From positions 104,101-168,100 of the forward strand of contig JAGBEG010000012.1 in NCBI GenBank assembly GCA_017937095.1: a stretch of 64,000 bases of DNA, written 5' to 3'. Below the pieces are notes generated by a model. It searched no databases. It was not told the origin of the DNA and worked only from the letters and a program-made list of their open reading frames with translations. Positions 35,357 through 44,731 of the stretch are shown piece after piece. Made by a program: the position numbers and the translations under genes. How positions within the stretch are numbered: position 1 is the stretch's first letter; the number at the start of each line of letters is the position of its first letter. This DNA is from Roseburia sp. Its GTDB lineage: Bacteria > Bacillota > Clostridia > Lachnospirales > Lachnospiraceae.

Positions 35357-36292
35357 TTAATCTAACAGCAGCCTCATGCTTCCATACATCCCCGCATCAT
35401 TTCCAAGCGCGGCCAGCGCAAATTCGGTATTCCTGCCCTCTGTAAGCACATCCTGCACATAATACTTTCGCGTAATATCCAGAAGCATATTTCCCGCCCT
35501 GGCTACGCCGCCGATGACAAAACGCCCGGGGTCTGTCACCACCGCCACCGCCGCAAGCGCACTGCCGAGCGTTTTTCCGAGGACTTCAAGCGCATCAAGC
35601 GCAATCTCATCCCCTCTTTTCGCCGCATCTGCGATCTGCTTCGCGCTAAGTTCCGGCGTATCTGTCAGGATGGTGCGGCGGTTCTTCTTTTCCAGTAAGC
35701 GCCTTGTCACCCGGACAATCCCTGTCGCGGAAGCGTACTGCTCCAGACAGCCGTACCTGCCGCAGGCGCACCGCTCGGTCTCCGCCGGATAAACCGTCAT
35801 ATGTCCAAGCTCCCCCGCGATGCCGTGCGCTCCGCCAAGTACTCTTCCGCCTGCAATTACTGCGCCGCCGACACCCGTGCCAAGCGTTACCATCACCATA
35901 TCCCGGCAGCCCGCGCCGCCGCCCTTCCACTGTTCTCCGAGCGCCGCCGCATTTGCATCATTGCAGATGCACACCTTCATTCCCGTGCGCTGCTCAAGCT
36001 CCTCTTTTGCCGGATATTGCCGCCATCCCAGATTGACCGCCTGGCTCACCACTCCGTCTTCCCCGATTGCTCCCGGTGCGTCAAGCCCGATTCCCAGCAC
36101 CTCGGTCCGCATAATCCGCCGCTCATTCAGCTTATTTTCTACCGCCTCCGCCACATTGGAGAGTATTTTTATACCCCCGTCTGCCGTATCTGTCGGTATC
36201 TCCCATTTCTCGAGAAGCTCTCCCTCCACGGAAAATAGTCCAAGCTTGCAGGTCGTTCCCCCTATATCCACGCCAAAGCCGTATCTTATCAT
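35357..36292 (-). CDS. ROK-family sugar kinase, paralogue of glcK
   Basis: 311 residues from the ATG at 36292 (GGAGGGG upstream). Same order of motifs as the gene at 28755: GVDIGGTTCKLGLF, CNDANAAALGE, LGTGVGGAVIAG, AGELGHMT and CACGRYGCLE. It is clearly a duplicate that has diverged; the residues around the sugar site (VNLGWRQYP, GGAHGIAGELGH) differ, so it may use another hexose or be a second glucokinase. All catalytic residues are present. Confidence 0.9.
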   Translation of the reverse strand: MIRYGFGVDIGGTTCKLGLFSVEGELLEKWEIPTDTADGGIKILSNVAEAVENKLNERRIMRTEVLGIGLDAPGAIGEDGVVSQAVNLGWRQYPAKEELEQRTGMKVCICNDANAAALGEQWKGGGAGCRDMVMVTLGTGVGGAVIAGGRVLGGAHGIAGELGHMTVYPAETERCACGRYGCLEQYASATGIVRVTRRLLEKKNRRTILTDTPELSAKQIADAAKRGDEIALDALEVLGKTLGSALAAVAVVTDPGRFVIGGVARAGNMLLDITRKYYVQDVLTEGRNTEFALAALGNDAGMYGSMRLLLD

Positions 36293-36430
36293 TTCTTCCC
36301 CTCCGCCAGCTACGGGAAGGCTCCAACAAGCGAAGCCTCCCATATTTTCTATCTGACATTATTATAAGGGAAGGGATTCTCTGTGCACAATTACGCATCT
36401 TGGCTTTCTTTTTCTATCCTTGTCCTCTTT

Positions 36431-36979
36431 CTACTGCTCCATCTGACGCCCGAGAAATCCGGCTGCCGCCGCGACAAGCTTACTCTCCGTCTCGCCCATT
36501 TTCTCTTTCTCCTCTTTGGAATACAGAACGACTGCGCCTATCGCGTCTCCTTCACAAATGATCGTTCCGACTGCCTGCTGGCTGTAATCGCCCGCATCGT
36601 CTAAGGTCACACGTATAAACGCGCCGTCATCCTTTGATGCGACCAGATTTTTTCTCGCGCCGATGACTTCCTCAAGCTGGCTGCTGATGGGCTTCCCCTC
36701 GAAATCCTTCTTGCCGTTTCCCGACGCTGCAATCACATGATCGCAATCTGTAATCAGCACCAGATGTCCTGTGGTCTGTGCAAGGCTCTCGGAATATTCT
36801 CCCGCGAACTGGCTCAATTCACCGATCGGCGAGTATTTTTTCAGGATGATCTCTCCCTCGCGGTCCGTAAATATCTCAAGCGGATCTCCTTCCCTGATCC
36901 GCAGTGTCCGGCGTATCTCCTTGGGCACTACAATTCTTCCGAGGTCATCTATTCTTCTCACAATTCCTGTTGCTTTCAT
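36431..36979 (-). CDS. spoVT: Stage V sporulation protein T
   Basis: 182 residues, the length of SpoVT. The N-terminal AbrB-type DNA-binding domain is MKATGIVRRIDDLGRIVVPK and following residues up to about 50. The C-terminal part is a GAF-like domain (residues 60-180) with VLITDCDHVIAASG. SpoVT adjusts forespore gene expression late in sporulation, so the organism probably forms spores. I use the ATG at 36979; the longer frame to 37069 starts in non-conserved sequence. GGAGG lies 13 bases from the ATG, a longer spacing than usual. Confidence 0.93.
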   Translation of the reverse strand: MKATGIVRRIDDLGRIVVPKEIRRTLRIREGDPLEIFTDREGEIILKKYSPIGELSQFAGEYSESLAQTTGHLVLITDCDHVIAASGNGKKDFEGKPISSQLEEVIGARKNLVASKDDGAFIRVTLDDAGDYSQQAVGTIICEGDAIGAVVLYSKEEKEKMGETESKLVAAAAGFLGRQMEQ

Positions 36980-37069
36980 TTTTTCAAATCTTCCTCCATT
37001 CCGCTGTTGTCTGTAGATTACTCTATTTTCTGTGCTGTTAGTATCTGTAAAAAAAGTTAGAATATGCAA

Positions 37070-37126
37070 AAAACCCTTTATTCACAGCCGTACATATTTC
37101 ACGTACACCTGTAAATAAAGGGTTTT
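37070..37126 (-). terminator. Terminator after the Cache chemoreceptor gene
   Basis: A long hairpin with AAACCCTTTATT pairing with AATAAAGGGTTT and an inner arm GTAC/GTAC. Read leftward it ends in six T. It separates the chemoreceptor gene from spoVT. Confidence 0.8.
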
Positions 37127-37141
37127 CTTTTTTCGAAAATA

Positions 37142-38923
37142 TTATAAGCGGAATCTCTGCATATTATCTGACAGAACCTGCATATCGTCTTCCAGCTTCT
37201 TTATGATGCCGTTCGACTTCTCCACCGTTCCTTCCAGTTCTGTCGTCATGCTGGAGGTCTCCTGCGTAGACGCCGCATTGTCTGTCGCAAGATGCGTCAG
37301 CACCTCAATGCTCTCTGTCACCTTGCGCCGCTCCTCATTTGCCGTATTGATCATTTCTGTTACAATGCGTATCGAATTTGTACAGGATTCCAGCGCCTTT
37401 TGCAGATCACGGAACATCTCGCCCGTATGGTCAAGCGCCTCCACCTGCTTCTTGGACGCCTCATTCATCTGCACCATGATGCCCATAGACTTCTCGGAAT
37501 TTTCGGTAAGTTCACCGATGATATTGTTAATCTCGCGCGCCGTCTCCGCCGACTGCGTTGCAAGACTTCCAATCTCCTCTGCGACAACCGCAAAACCGCG
37601 TCCCGCCTCTCCGGCTCTCGCCGCTTCAATCGATGCGTTTAACGAAAGCAGATTGGTCTGGTCTGCAATCTCACTGATCAAGGTAGCCGCACTGCTGATC
37701 TTGGTAACGGATGCATTCGTGCTCTCCGTCTGCGCATACATGGAACTGATATCCTCCTCCGTCTTATGATTCGTCTCAATCAGTTCACGCAATGTCGTAA
37801 GCGACTTCGCCGAATAATCCTGCATCTGGTTCGCATTGCCTACAAGCTCCTGCATCTCATTTGACATCCGCTCAATACCCTCCGCGATCGTCATGATACC
37901 GCTTGACGCCTCCGTCGTAGAGCCTGCCTGCGTGGTGCTGTTCTCTGCAATTTCATTGACCGCAACGGCTACGTTGCCGATGGACTCTTCCATTGCTGTG
38001 AAATTTCCCGTAAAAGTCTGCAGCGCGATCTTTAAATCCTCCGACGCCGTGCTGATATTGGAAATCAGGCTTACCATATGCTCCTGCGCCGTATTTAATG
38101 CATCCGCAGTTACGCCAAGCTCATTCTTCTCTTCGACGTCCACCGCAGTCGTAAGATCTCCCTCTGACAGTCTCGACGCCAGATTCTGAATTGCCACAAG
38201 CGGTCTGCACAATTTATTTCCGTAAACGCCAGACCAGAAAACAGCCATTGCAAGCATCACGAGCACCATCACGATAATCACAACGCAAAGCGTTATAAAC
38301 TTCTGGGTAATATGCGTCTCCACAACCGCCATCTCAATCTGCATATCGTCAACATAGTTTCCGGTAGACACCGCCCAGCCCCACGGCTCGAAGATCTGGG
38401 AATATGCTATCTTGGGTGCAACCGTAACGCCGTCCGCCTTCGTAAAATAGAACTCATTATAACCGCCGCCCTCTGCGCCGGTGCAGACCTTCATGATCTC
38501 CTGAATGATCATGACCCCGTTCTGATCCTCCAGTTCATAGCGGTTGCTTCCTTCCTGATCTGCAAGGATCGGATGCATCACGAGATTGTAATCCGTATCG
38601 TCGATCCAGAAATATCCGCTTCCGTCATCCCGGTAACGCATGGAGCGCACAATTTCCTTCGCCTCGTTCTTCGCTTCCTCCTCAGTCAGCTCACCCGCCT
38701 GCGCTTTGTCATACTCTGCCTGCAATACAGCTATGACCGTCTGCACTTCGGACTTGATCTCCTTGTTATAACCGGCATCCATGGCGTCCTCGTATTCCGT
38801 TACCGCCATATCCGTCGTGCTTTTGATACTGATAATTGATGTCGCTCCAAGCACAACTGATGCAAACAACACCAGCAGCAGACACATCCTCCTCAGTGTC
38901 TTCTTTACACTCTTTGTTTTCAT
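37142..38923 (-). CDS. Methyl-accepting chemotaxis protein with Cache sensor
   Basis: 593 residues. A signal-anchor helix, then a single Cache domain outside the cell (about residues 40-190, with [22 protein letters not shown], a typical sCache_2 segment quoted here only in part by its key Gly-Tyr-Phe-Trp-Ile). A second helix and a HAMP domain ([16 protein letters not shown]) follow. The signalling rod has [20 protein letters not shown] and [15 protein letters not shown] at the tip. Cache_2 receptors often bind small carboxylic acids. GGAAGGGG precedes the ATG at 38923. It is the second chemoreceptor in the window. Confidence 0.94.
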   Translation of the reverse strand: MKTKSVKKTLRRMCLLLVLFASVVLGATSIISIKSTTDMAVTEYEDAMDAGYNKEIKSEVQTVIAVLQAEYDKAQAGELTEEEAKNEAKEIVRSMRYRDDGSGYFWIDDTDYNLVMHPILADQEGSNRYELEDQNGVMIIQEIMKVCTGAEGGGYNEFYFTKADGVTVAPKIAYSQIFEPWGWAVSTGNYVDDMQIEMAVVETHITQKFITLCVVIIVMVLVMLAMAVFWSGVYGNKLCRPLVAIQNLASRLSEGDLTTAVDVEEKNELGVTADALNTAQEHMVSLISNISTASEDLKIALQTFTGNFTAMEESIGNVAVAVNEIAENSTTQAGSTTEASSGIMTIAEGIERMSNEMQELVGNANQMQDYSAKSLTTLRELIETNHKTEEDISSMYAQTESTNASVTKISSAATLISEIADQTNLLSLNASIEAARAGEAGRGFAVVAEEIGSLATQSAETAREINNIIGELTENSEKSMGIMVQMNEASKKQVEALDHTGEMFRDLQKALESCTNSIRIVTEMINTANEERRKVTESIEVLTHLATDNAASTQETSSMTTELEGTVEKSNGIIKKLEDDMQVLSDNMQRFRL

Positions 38924-39021
38924 TGGTATCCCCTTCCTTCTGTAACCTTGCACAAATTCTGTGCGTTCTCTCGCCCTTTATTTTACTACATACACAGGCA
39001 ATCCACAATAGTCAGAACTCT

Positions 39022-39669
39022 CTATAAAAAATTTCTGACCTCAGCAGGCGTATGCGCGAACCTTTCCGCGCCCTGCTGTCTTAAGAACGCCTCATCGCGA
39101 AAGCCCCACAACACGGAAATACAGGGAAGTCCTGCATTCTTCGCCGTCATGACATCGACCTCCGAATCGCCCACATAGACCGCGCGCTCCTTTGGCATTC
39201 CAAGCTCCCGAAGCGCCTCATATACGGTGTCCGGCGCCGGTTTCTTGGCAACCCCGGTCTTCTCCCCGATGGCAACCTTCACGACTCCCTCAAAATAGAT
39301 TTCAGAAAGCTCCTTTACCGCCGAATCCAGCTTGTTCGACACGATTGCCAGCGCAAAACCCTCGCCCTTTAATTCCTTCAGCAGCGTCAATACGCCGTCA
39401 TATGCTTTTGTCTTATCGTTGCAGTGCACGCCGTAATATTCCTTGAACTTTGCAAAGACGTCTTTAAACACCGGATTTGAAAACCCCTCCGGCACCGCCA
39501 GCTCCATCAGGCGCCTCACACCGTTTCCCACGAAGCGGCGCACCTCGTCTATCGTGCGCTCTGGCATGTCAAATTCACGAAGCGCATAATTTACCGCATC
39601 TGTAAGATCCTCCAGCGTATCCAGAAGCGTACCGTCCAGATCAAAGATCACCGTGTCATATTTTCTCAT
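39022..39669 (-). CDS. HAD-family phosphatase, phosphoglycolate phosphatase-like
   Basis: 215 residues. Motif I is VIFDLDGTLLDT with the nucleophilic aspartate, motif II is the serine in AIVSNKLD, and motif III/IV is KPAPDTVYEAL then VYVGDSEVDVMTA. A helical cap lies between residues 15 and 80. The family (Gph/PgpB-like subgroup IA) dephosphorylates small phosphorylated metabolites; the exact substrate is not fixed by sequence. Confidence 0.92.
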   Translation of the reverse strand: MRKYDTVIFDLDGTLLDTLEDLTDAVNYALREFDMPERTIDEVRRFVGNGVRRLMELAVPEGFSNPVFKDVFAKFKEYYGVHCNDKTKAYDGVLTLLKELKGEGFALAIVSNKLDSAVKELSEIYFEGVVKVAIGEKTGVAKKPAPDTVYEALRELGMPKERAVYVGDSEVDVMTAKNAGLPCISVLWGFRDEAFLRQQGAERFAHTPAEVRNFL

Positions 39670-39699
39670 TTTCTTTTCCTCTCTGTCTATCTCAATCGC

Positions 39700-40728
39700 T
39701 TATTTTACGCTGACTTCTCCCGCAAGCACGCGCTTATAATCCTCGTAATTCTTTGCGAGCAGCGCCGGCGTATCAAGTCCATACGGACATTTGCTCTTAC
39801 ACTGGTTACAGTGCAGGCAGTTTTCAATCTTTTTCATCTTTTCCTGCATCTCGGGCGTAAGCTGCGCATCCGAAGGCGCACGGCGCAGCATTAACGACAT
39901 ACGCGCGCAGTTGTTGATCTCGATTCCCGCCGGACATGGCATACAATAGCCGCAGCCGCGGCAGAACTCCCCGGCAAGCTCCTTTGTATCGTGCTCGATG
40001 ATTGCCCTGATTTCCTCCGTCATCACCGGCGGATTATCAATATAAGAAATAAATTCATCCAGTTCGCGCTCGCGCTGTACGCCCCAGATCGGAAGCACGT
40101 TATCGTACTGTGCCTCAAACGCATACGCCGCCGCCGAATTTGTAATGAGCCCGCCCGAGAGCGCCTTCATCGCGATAAATCCCATACCTGCCGCCTTACA
40201 TTTTTCCACAAGTGCAATATCGCGCTCCGTCACCAGATAGCAGAACGGAAACTGCAGCGTCTCATACAGTCCCGACGCGATCGCCTCCTCTGCAACTGCC
40301 AGCCTGTGATTCGTGATTCCGATATGGCGTATCTTCCCCTGCGCCTTCGCTTCCAGCATGGCCTCGTATAAGCCGCTTCCATCCCCCGGCTTCGGGCAGA
40401 AAGACGGATTATGGAACTGGTAAATATCTATGTAGTCCGTCCGCAGATTGCGAAGAGAAGTCTCAAGCTGTTCCCAGAACTCCTTCGCGTTCGCCGCCGC
40501 TGTCTTCGTCGCAATATAGACCTTCTCACGCATCCCGTCAAATGCTTCGCCAAGCTTTTCCTCGCTGTCCGTGTAGAAACGCGCCGTGTCAAAAAAAGTG
40601 ATGCCCGCATCATATGCCTTTCTTGCAAGCCGTACCGCGTCCTCCGTACTGATGCGCTGAATCGGAAGCGCGCCAAATCCGTTCTTGTTCACTGTAATCC
40701 CGGTCTTTCCAAGCGTTACCGTCTCCAT
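39700..40728 (-). CDS. Aldo/keto reductase with C-terminal 4Fe-4S domain
   Basis: 342 residues. The AKR barrel has DTARFYTDSEEKLG with the catalytic tyrosine near residue 52, lysine in YIATKTAA and FIAMKALSGGLI. After residue 250 comes CRGCGYCMPC and, further on, CLHCNQCKSKCPYG, two cysteine clusters suited to iron-sulfur centres. Such fusions in anaerobes probably take electrons from ferredoxin-like donors. AGGAGG precedes the ATG. A perfect hairpin (TGGCACGC/GCGTGCCA near 40754-40784) lies just upstream, in the leader or between genes. Confidence 0.93.
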   Translation of the reverse strand: METVTLGKTGITVNKNGFGALPIQRISTEDAVRLARKAYDAGITFFDTARFYTDSEEKLGEAFDGMREKVYIATKTAAANAKEFWEQLETSLRNLRTDYIDIYQFHNPSFCPKPGDGSGLYEAMLEAKAQGKIRHIGITNHRLAVAEEAIASGLYETLQFPFCYLVTERDIALVEKCKAAGMGFIAMKALSGGLITNSAAAYAFEAQYDNVLPIWGVQRERELDEFISYIDNPPVMTEEIRAIIEHDTKELAGEFCRGCGYCMPCPAGIEINNCARMSLMLRRAPSDAQLTPEMQEKMKKIENCLHCNQCKSKCPYGLDTPALLAKNYEDYKRVLAGEVSVK

Positions 40729-40867
40729 AATTTCTTCCTCCTGTACGTCAAGTTGGCACGCCCTCTAACGAAGAGTGCGTGCCAGTTTCCATCTTTTTGT
40801 TCTATTTTATACTTATCCGCTCCGACAGTCAATTGCGATTCCTTTCCCGTCTTGCTTCCCTGCGTTC

Positions 40868-41344
40868 TCAAAGCTGGAGCATCACTCCCATTGTAATCAC
40901 ACCGATACACGCAAAGGCGCAGAGGTCTTCCCAAAACGGAATCGTCTCTCTTCTGTCTTTGGTATCATATCGTCTGCCGTGATGGAAGCGTGGTACAAGT
41001 TCCCATACAAGACTCACAAATACCATCGCCCACGCTGCCAGCAGCAGTGATTTCCATTTCTCTGCCGTGCAAAAAGCGAGCACTGCCGCAGCCGCAAAAA
41101 GGCAGAGCCATAACCCTCTTCGCATCCCCTTTTTTATAAAGCAAGAGATACCCAGCCAGCCTGCCAGCAGTATCACCGCCGACAGAAGGGCGGCCACCCG
41201 TGCCTCCCCCTGCCTTATAGCCCAGATCAGACCCACAAGCCAGAACATTCCCATCACACACAGACTGATCTCATCTATTTTATCCATTCCATTTGCTTTT
41301 CTTTTTTTCATATTTCCCGAAAATATAAGTACAAGTCCTTTCAT
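40868..41344 (-). CDS. Unknown four-helix membrane protein
   Basis: Up to 158 residues with four hydrophobic segments (LCVMGMFWLVGLIWAI, VAALLSAVILLAGWLGI, LWLCLFAAAAVLAFC and a last pair near the end). A conserved-looking cytosolic loop FHHGRRYDTKDRRETIPFWED follows helix 4, given here from position 41000 down. I do not recognise the family. The start is uncertain: ATGs at 41344, 41311 and 41287 all have weak ribosome sites. It is the last gene before the AKR on this strand and about 90 bases after the SseB-like gene. Confidence 0.6.
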   Translation of the reverse strand: MKGLVLIFSGNMKKRKANGMDKIDEISLCVMGMFWLVGLIWAIRQGEARVAALLSAVILLAGWLGISCFIKKGMRRGLWLCLFAAAAVLAFCTAEKWKSLLLAAWAMVFVSLVWELVPRFHHGRRYDTKDRRETIPFWEDLCAFACIGVITMGVMLQL

Positions 41345-41429
41345 CCTCTGCTATGCCCGACAAACCGGCTCTGTTCGTTCCGGCACGTTGCGCACATAAG
41401 CAGCTTCCTCATATAGTGTCCTTCCCGAT

Positions 41430-42335
41430 TCAATGCTCATGCCCATTGTGATTTGCATCCTTCGATTCAAACTCATTCTTATATCCCCAAAGTCCCGTGA
41501 TCTTTTCCACCAACGCCTCCGATAAGACCATCGTGTTGCTGCCGAACGGATTGATTGCCAGACTATTATGCCCTTTCTTCACAAAGGTCACACAATCCGG
41601 AAAGCTAAGGATCATCGTGCGCGGCGGATGGTTCTCATCAAATAAATTCTTCCAGTTCGCCAATGCACGCCAATCCGTAAATACCGGAAATATATTTTTC
41701 GTTGAATCTTCCGGGTCTTTGATCGACAAAAATCCCAGATTTGCGCCCTCCTGAAAAGTTGATGTTCCATCTCCGTTTGCCGTGGGTTCCTTATCCACAT
41801 ACAGCGGAACCAGATAATGTGCATGCACAACGGCGTAGGTCAGGATATTAAGAAATTCCGTATCTTCGGAAAAGTGATTGTATTCCCGCAAAAACGCGAG
41901 TATCTGCGGGTTCTCCACTGCCGTATTGACATCCACCACCGGCTGTGGGCGGATGCTGGTAAGTACCGCCCATTTGCTTATGTCCTGTTTGTTCTTAATG
42001 GCTGCCAAATGAACAGAGACCGGTCTATCAACTGCCTTGCCGACACGCTGCATCCGTTCCTGTACCCGGCACTCAAGCCCGCTCACCTCTGCCAGAATAA
42101 TCTGTCCCCCGGGCTGTATGATATAAACGGCATCCTTTTCCCGAATGCATCCGTGCACATTTCCGACCACAACGACGCCCATATCATTGCGCAGCCCAAA
42201 CACATCCTCCACCACATAGGTAAACTCTCTGCCGTCATTTGCGACAGTGTCATTTGCTTCCTGCTGCGCCTGCGTCTTTTGCCTCTTCTCCTTTGGCTGT
42301 TTTTCCTTTTTCTTAAAGATATCGATCAATCCCAT
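41430..42335 (-). CDS. SseB-domain protein
   Basis: 301 residues, cytosolic. A lysine-rich N-terminus, then a first domain (about 35-120) with a beta-rich fold (VFGLRNDMGVVVVGNV) of the translation-factor-like type. The SseB domain covers about residues 135-290, with LTYAVVHAHYLVPLYV and FPVFTDWRALANW as recognisable pieces. SseB was first noted in E. coli for serine sensitivity; the molecular role is unclear. AGGAG lies eight bases before the ATG at 42335; a GTG at 42344 is possible. Confidence 0.8.
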   Translation of the reverse strand: MGLIDIFKKKEKQPKEKRQKTQAQQEANDTVANDGREFTYVVEDVFGLRNDMGVVVVGNVHGCIREKDAVYIIQPGGQIILAEVSGLECRVQERMQRVGKAVDRPVSVHLAAIKNKQDISKWAVLTSIRPQPVVDVNTAVENPQILAFLREYNHFSEDTEFLNILTYAVVHAHYLVPLYVDKEPTANGDGTSTFQEGANLGFLSIKDPEDSTKNIFPVFTDWRALANWKNLFDENHPPRTMILSFPDCVTFVKKGHNSLAINPFGSNTMVLSEALVEKITGLWGYKNEFESKDANHNGHEH

Positions 42336-42373
42336 ATCCGTCACTCCTGCCGCTCTAAGTTCCTTCCTGTCAA

Positions 42374-43261
42374 TTATTCATAGGTGCTGATATCGATTGC
42401 CGTCACGCCCTTATCCTCATAAATCGTCAGCTTAAGATGATAGGTGTAGTCCATCTCATAGTTGCACACCACATAATTGTAGCCGGAATCCGCCTCATAG
42501 ACGTCTTCGCATTCGCCAAACGCCGCCTCGACCTCTTCTCTTGTGCTGCCAAAGCCGATTCCTCCTGCAATCTCCATATCTGGATATTTTTCAAGCTGCC
42601 TGGAGCCAACACAGGTGTCCATCTGAAATGTCCAGATCTCACAGTCTAAAATATCCTGCGCCTTATCGCCTGTGTTGATAAAACCGACCCACACCTTCAG
42701 ATCCTCGTCGTAATCCGGATTGGTAAGCTCAATCGTACCATATGTCTTATCCCCGGGGTTCATGATGTAACCGTCCGAATAGCCGTATGCCGCAAGATCA
42801 AACTTCCATCCGTCTGCCTCTAACTCGCGGTAGGATACCGGAAGCTCGTATAGATTTCCGTCCAGCATAAATTGCATATCCGTCCAGTCGTCCGACAGTT
42901 CACCGTCTGCGGACGCTGTCTGCGTCTCTCCCGCGTTGTTTCCCGTCTGCGCCTCTCCCGCACCGTTTTCCGTCTCTGCCGCGTCGTTTTCCTCTTCCGT
43001 TTCTCCCGCGCCGTTTTCCTCTTCCGTCTCTTCCGTATCAGATTCCGCTCCGCCGTGGTCAATCTCCGGCTTTATCGCATTCGGATGTTCTTCCTTCTCT
43101 TCTGTTCCCGCTTCATCTGTGTTCTCCTCCGTTTCCGCCTGCTGTGCTGCCTGCGCCGCCTGTGTCTGCGGCTCCGCCGCCGTTTTCTCTCCGCCGCAGC
43201 CTGCACCCACGGACACCATAAGCGTCATCATCATTGTCACTAAGAATTTTTTGTTTTTCAT
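42374..43261 (-). CDS. Secreted lipoprotein of unknown function with Glu/Thr-rich linker
   Basis: 295 residues. A signal peptide ends in the lipobox VGAGC (cysteine at residue 22). Residues 25-120 are a low-complexity linker with repeats of ETEEENGAGET. The C-terminal 170 residues form a folded domain (FMLDGNLYELPVSYRELEAD and a SmpA/BLIP-like FGSTREEVEAAFGE). This domain type is frequent in Lachnospiraceae surface lipoproteins. GGAGG precedes the ATG. It follows the anti-sigma gene and may belong to the sigma factor's regulon. Confidence 0.8.
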   Translation of the reverse strand: MKNKKFLVTMMMTLMVSVGAGCGGEKTAAEPQTQAAQAAQQAETEENTDEAGTEEKEEHPNAIKPEIDHGGAESDTEETEEENGAGETEEENDAAETENGAGEAQTGNNAGETQTASADGELSDDWTDMQFMLDGNLYELPVSYRELEADGWKFDLAAYGYSDGYIMNPGDKTYGTIELTNPDYDEDLKVWVGFINTGDKAQDILDCEIWTFQMDTCVGSRQLEKYPDMEIAGGIGFGSTREEVEAAFGECEDVYEADSGYNYVVCNYEMDYTYHLKLTIYEDKGVTAIDISTYE

Positions 43262-43345
43262 GTTTTTCTGTCTCCTCCGGAATTATTGAAGCGCTGTTCG
43301 CCTCTTCACAAACAATACCGCGCTCCCCTTCCTGAGGTTTCAGTT

Positions 43346-44203
43346 TCAGAAAAAGTTTTTCAAAAATGTCTCAAATTCTTTTTCCGACATACCATAGCTC
43401 ATCACAAAGTAGTTGACGTCTCCCTGCCGCAGCGCCGCCAGCCGTTTGTCCCCCGATTCGTTCTCTCCCGCATAGACGGTCAGCTTCTGCCACTCGGACG
43501 CTTCGCCCGAAAGAAGCTCCTGCGGAGCGACCTCAGTCGTCTTTGACGCCTTGACCATGACCTGATTACTGTCCACATTGTAATAGAAGGTTCCTTCGTC
43601 CTCTATGATTGTCGTTCCATCCTCCGCGTATGTCACGGAAATATCCGCCTTGCGCAATGTAACGTCCTTAGGCAGTTCACCAAAATCTCTTCCAAGATAT
43701 GCGCCGTACGCTTCCACCGACATCTCATTTCCCGGCATAATGGAAATCTCTGTCTCCCCGCGAATCTGGCTTTCCTGTACCATATTGTAGGTAAGACCGT
43801 GATTTCCCGATGTAACACCCACCACAAGCGCTACTGCCGCCGCCATGCCTGCTGCCGCTCCAATCCATGCATACCTGCGCCGCGCTTTCTTCGGCTGTGC
43901 CTTATTTTCCGTGCCCTGCTGTACACTCCATCCTGCGCCTCTTCCCGTCTCCTGCTGCATTACTGCGTTCTGCACCGCATCGGTCTGCATTCCCACGCCC
44001 TGCACTTTCTCTGCCTGCATTCCTGTGCCCTGTCCCGCGTTCTGCACCACATCTGCCTGCATTGCTACGCCCTGTCCCGCGTTCTGCGCCGCATCTGCCT
44101 GCATTCCCGCGCCGCGTTCTTCCTCATGGATTCTCTGCAGGGTCTTTTCGATCAACGCTTCCGGCGCATGCTGCGCATCAACGCTTTTCTTATATTCTTC
44201 CAT
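43346..44203 (-). CDS. Membrane anti-sigma factor-like protein with repeat segment
   Basis: 285 residues. The N-terminal 30 residues are helical (EEYKKSVDAQHAPEALIEKT), the likely sigma-binding part. Residues 33-90 are imperfect repeats of GMQADAVQNAGQG. One membrane helix lies at about 112-132 (YAWIGAAAGMAAAVALVVGV), and the outside domain of 150 residues resembles DUF4367-type sensor domains. It overlaps the sigma gene by 14 bases, the usual coupling of an ECF sigma with its antagonist. The usual zinc motif HxxxCxxC is not present. Signal unknown. Confidence 0.8.
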   Translation of the reverse strand: MEEYKKSVDAQHAPEALIEKTLQRIHEEERGAGMQADAAQNAGQGVAMQADVVQNAGQGTGMQAEKVQGVGMQTDAVQNAVMQQETGRGAGWSVQQGTENKAQPKKARRRYAWIGAAAGMAAAVALVVGVTSGNHGLTYNMVQESQIRGETEISIMPGNEMSVEAYGAYLGRDFGELPKDVTLRKADISVTYAEDGTTIIEDEGTFYYNVDSNQVMVKASKTTEVAPQELLSGEASEWQKLTVYAGENESGDKRLAALRQGDVNYFVMSYGMSEKEFETFLKNFF

Positions 44204-44699
44204 CCTCGAACGCTCCTTTCAACATTTTATTCAGCATCTGCCTTCCCCTTGCAAGCTGTGTCTTGATCGTCGCCTCGTTCCGTTCCAGCACCTCCGCTAT
44301 TTCTTTTATCTGCAGCTCCTCATAATAAAACAGATGGATGACCTCCCGGTATTTCTGCGGCAGCTTTTTCACCGCCTCGTATACCTCGGATTCCCCTTCG
44401 TGCAGCCGCATCTCTTCGCCCTGCTCTTCCACCGCATCCAGCGAAACCCTGCGCTTGTTCCAGACCGTCACTGCCAGACTTCTGCACTGATTTACCGTCA
44501 CACGGATCAGCCACGCCTTTAAATGCTCCTCATTACTAATACTTTCTTTGTGGCGGAAAAGTTTCAGAAAAACCTCCTGAAACACATCCTCCGCTTCGTA
44601 TTTATCCCTCGTATTAAGCACGGCAAGGCGATATACCATGTCCGCATACCGCCTTACCGCATCGTCAATATCTACCACAAATGGCCCGCGTTCCGTCAT
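44190..44699 (-). CDS. ECF-type RNA polymerase sigma factor
   Basis: 169 residues. Region 2 is YADMVYRLAVLNTRDKYEAE then DVFQEVFLKLFRH; region 4 is LPQKYREVIHLFYYEELQIKE then IAEVLERNEATIKTQLARGR, a helix-turn-helix. GGGAGA precedes the ATG. The gene is first of sigma, anti-sigma and lipoprotein, all leftward. The stimulus is probably at the cell envelope given the partner, but this is inference. Confidence 0.94.
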   Translation of the reverse strand: MTERGPFVVDIDDAVRRYADMVYRLAVLNTRDKYEAEDVFQEVFLKLFRHKESISNEEHLKAWLIRVTVNQCRSLAVTVWNKRRVSLDAVEEQGEEMRLHEGESEVYEAVKKLPQKYREVIHLFYYEELQIKEIAEVLERNEATIKTQLARGRQMLNKMLKGAFEDGRI

Positions 44700-44731
44700 T
44701 GTTCTCCCTTTCGTCCTTCCATCTGCTCTGC

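Noticed and set aside
40754-40784. Terminator before the aldo/keto reductase
   Set aside because: The hairpin is perfect but neither strand has a T run after it, so I only mention it in the gene entry.
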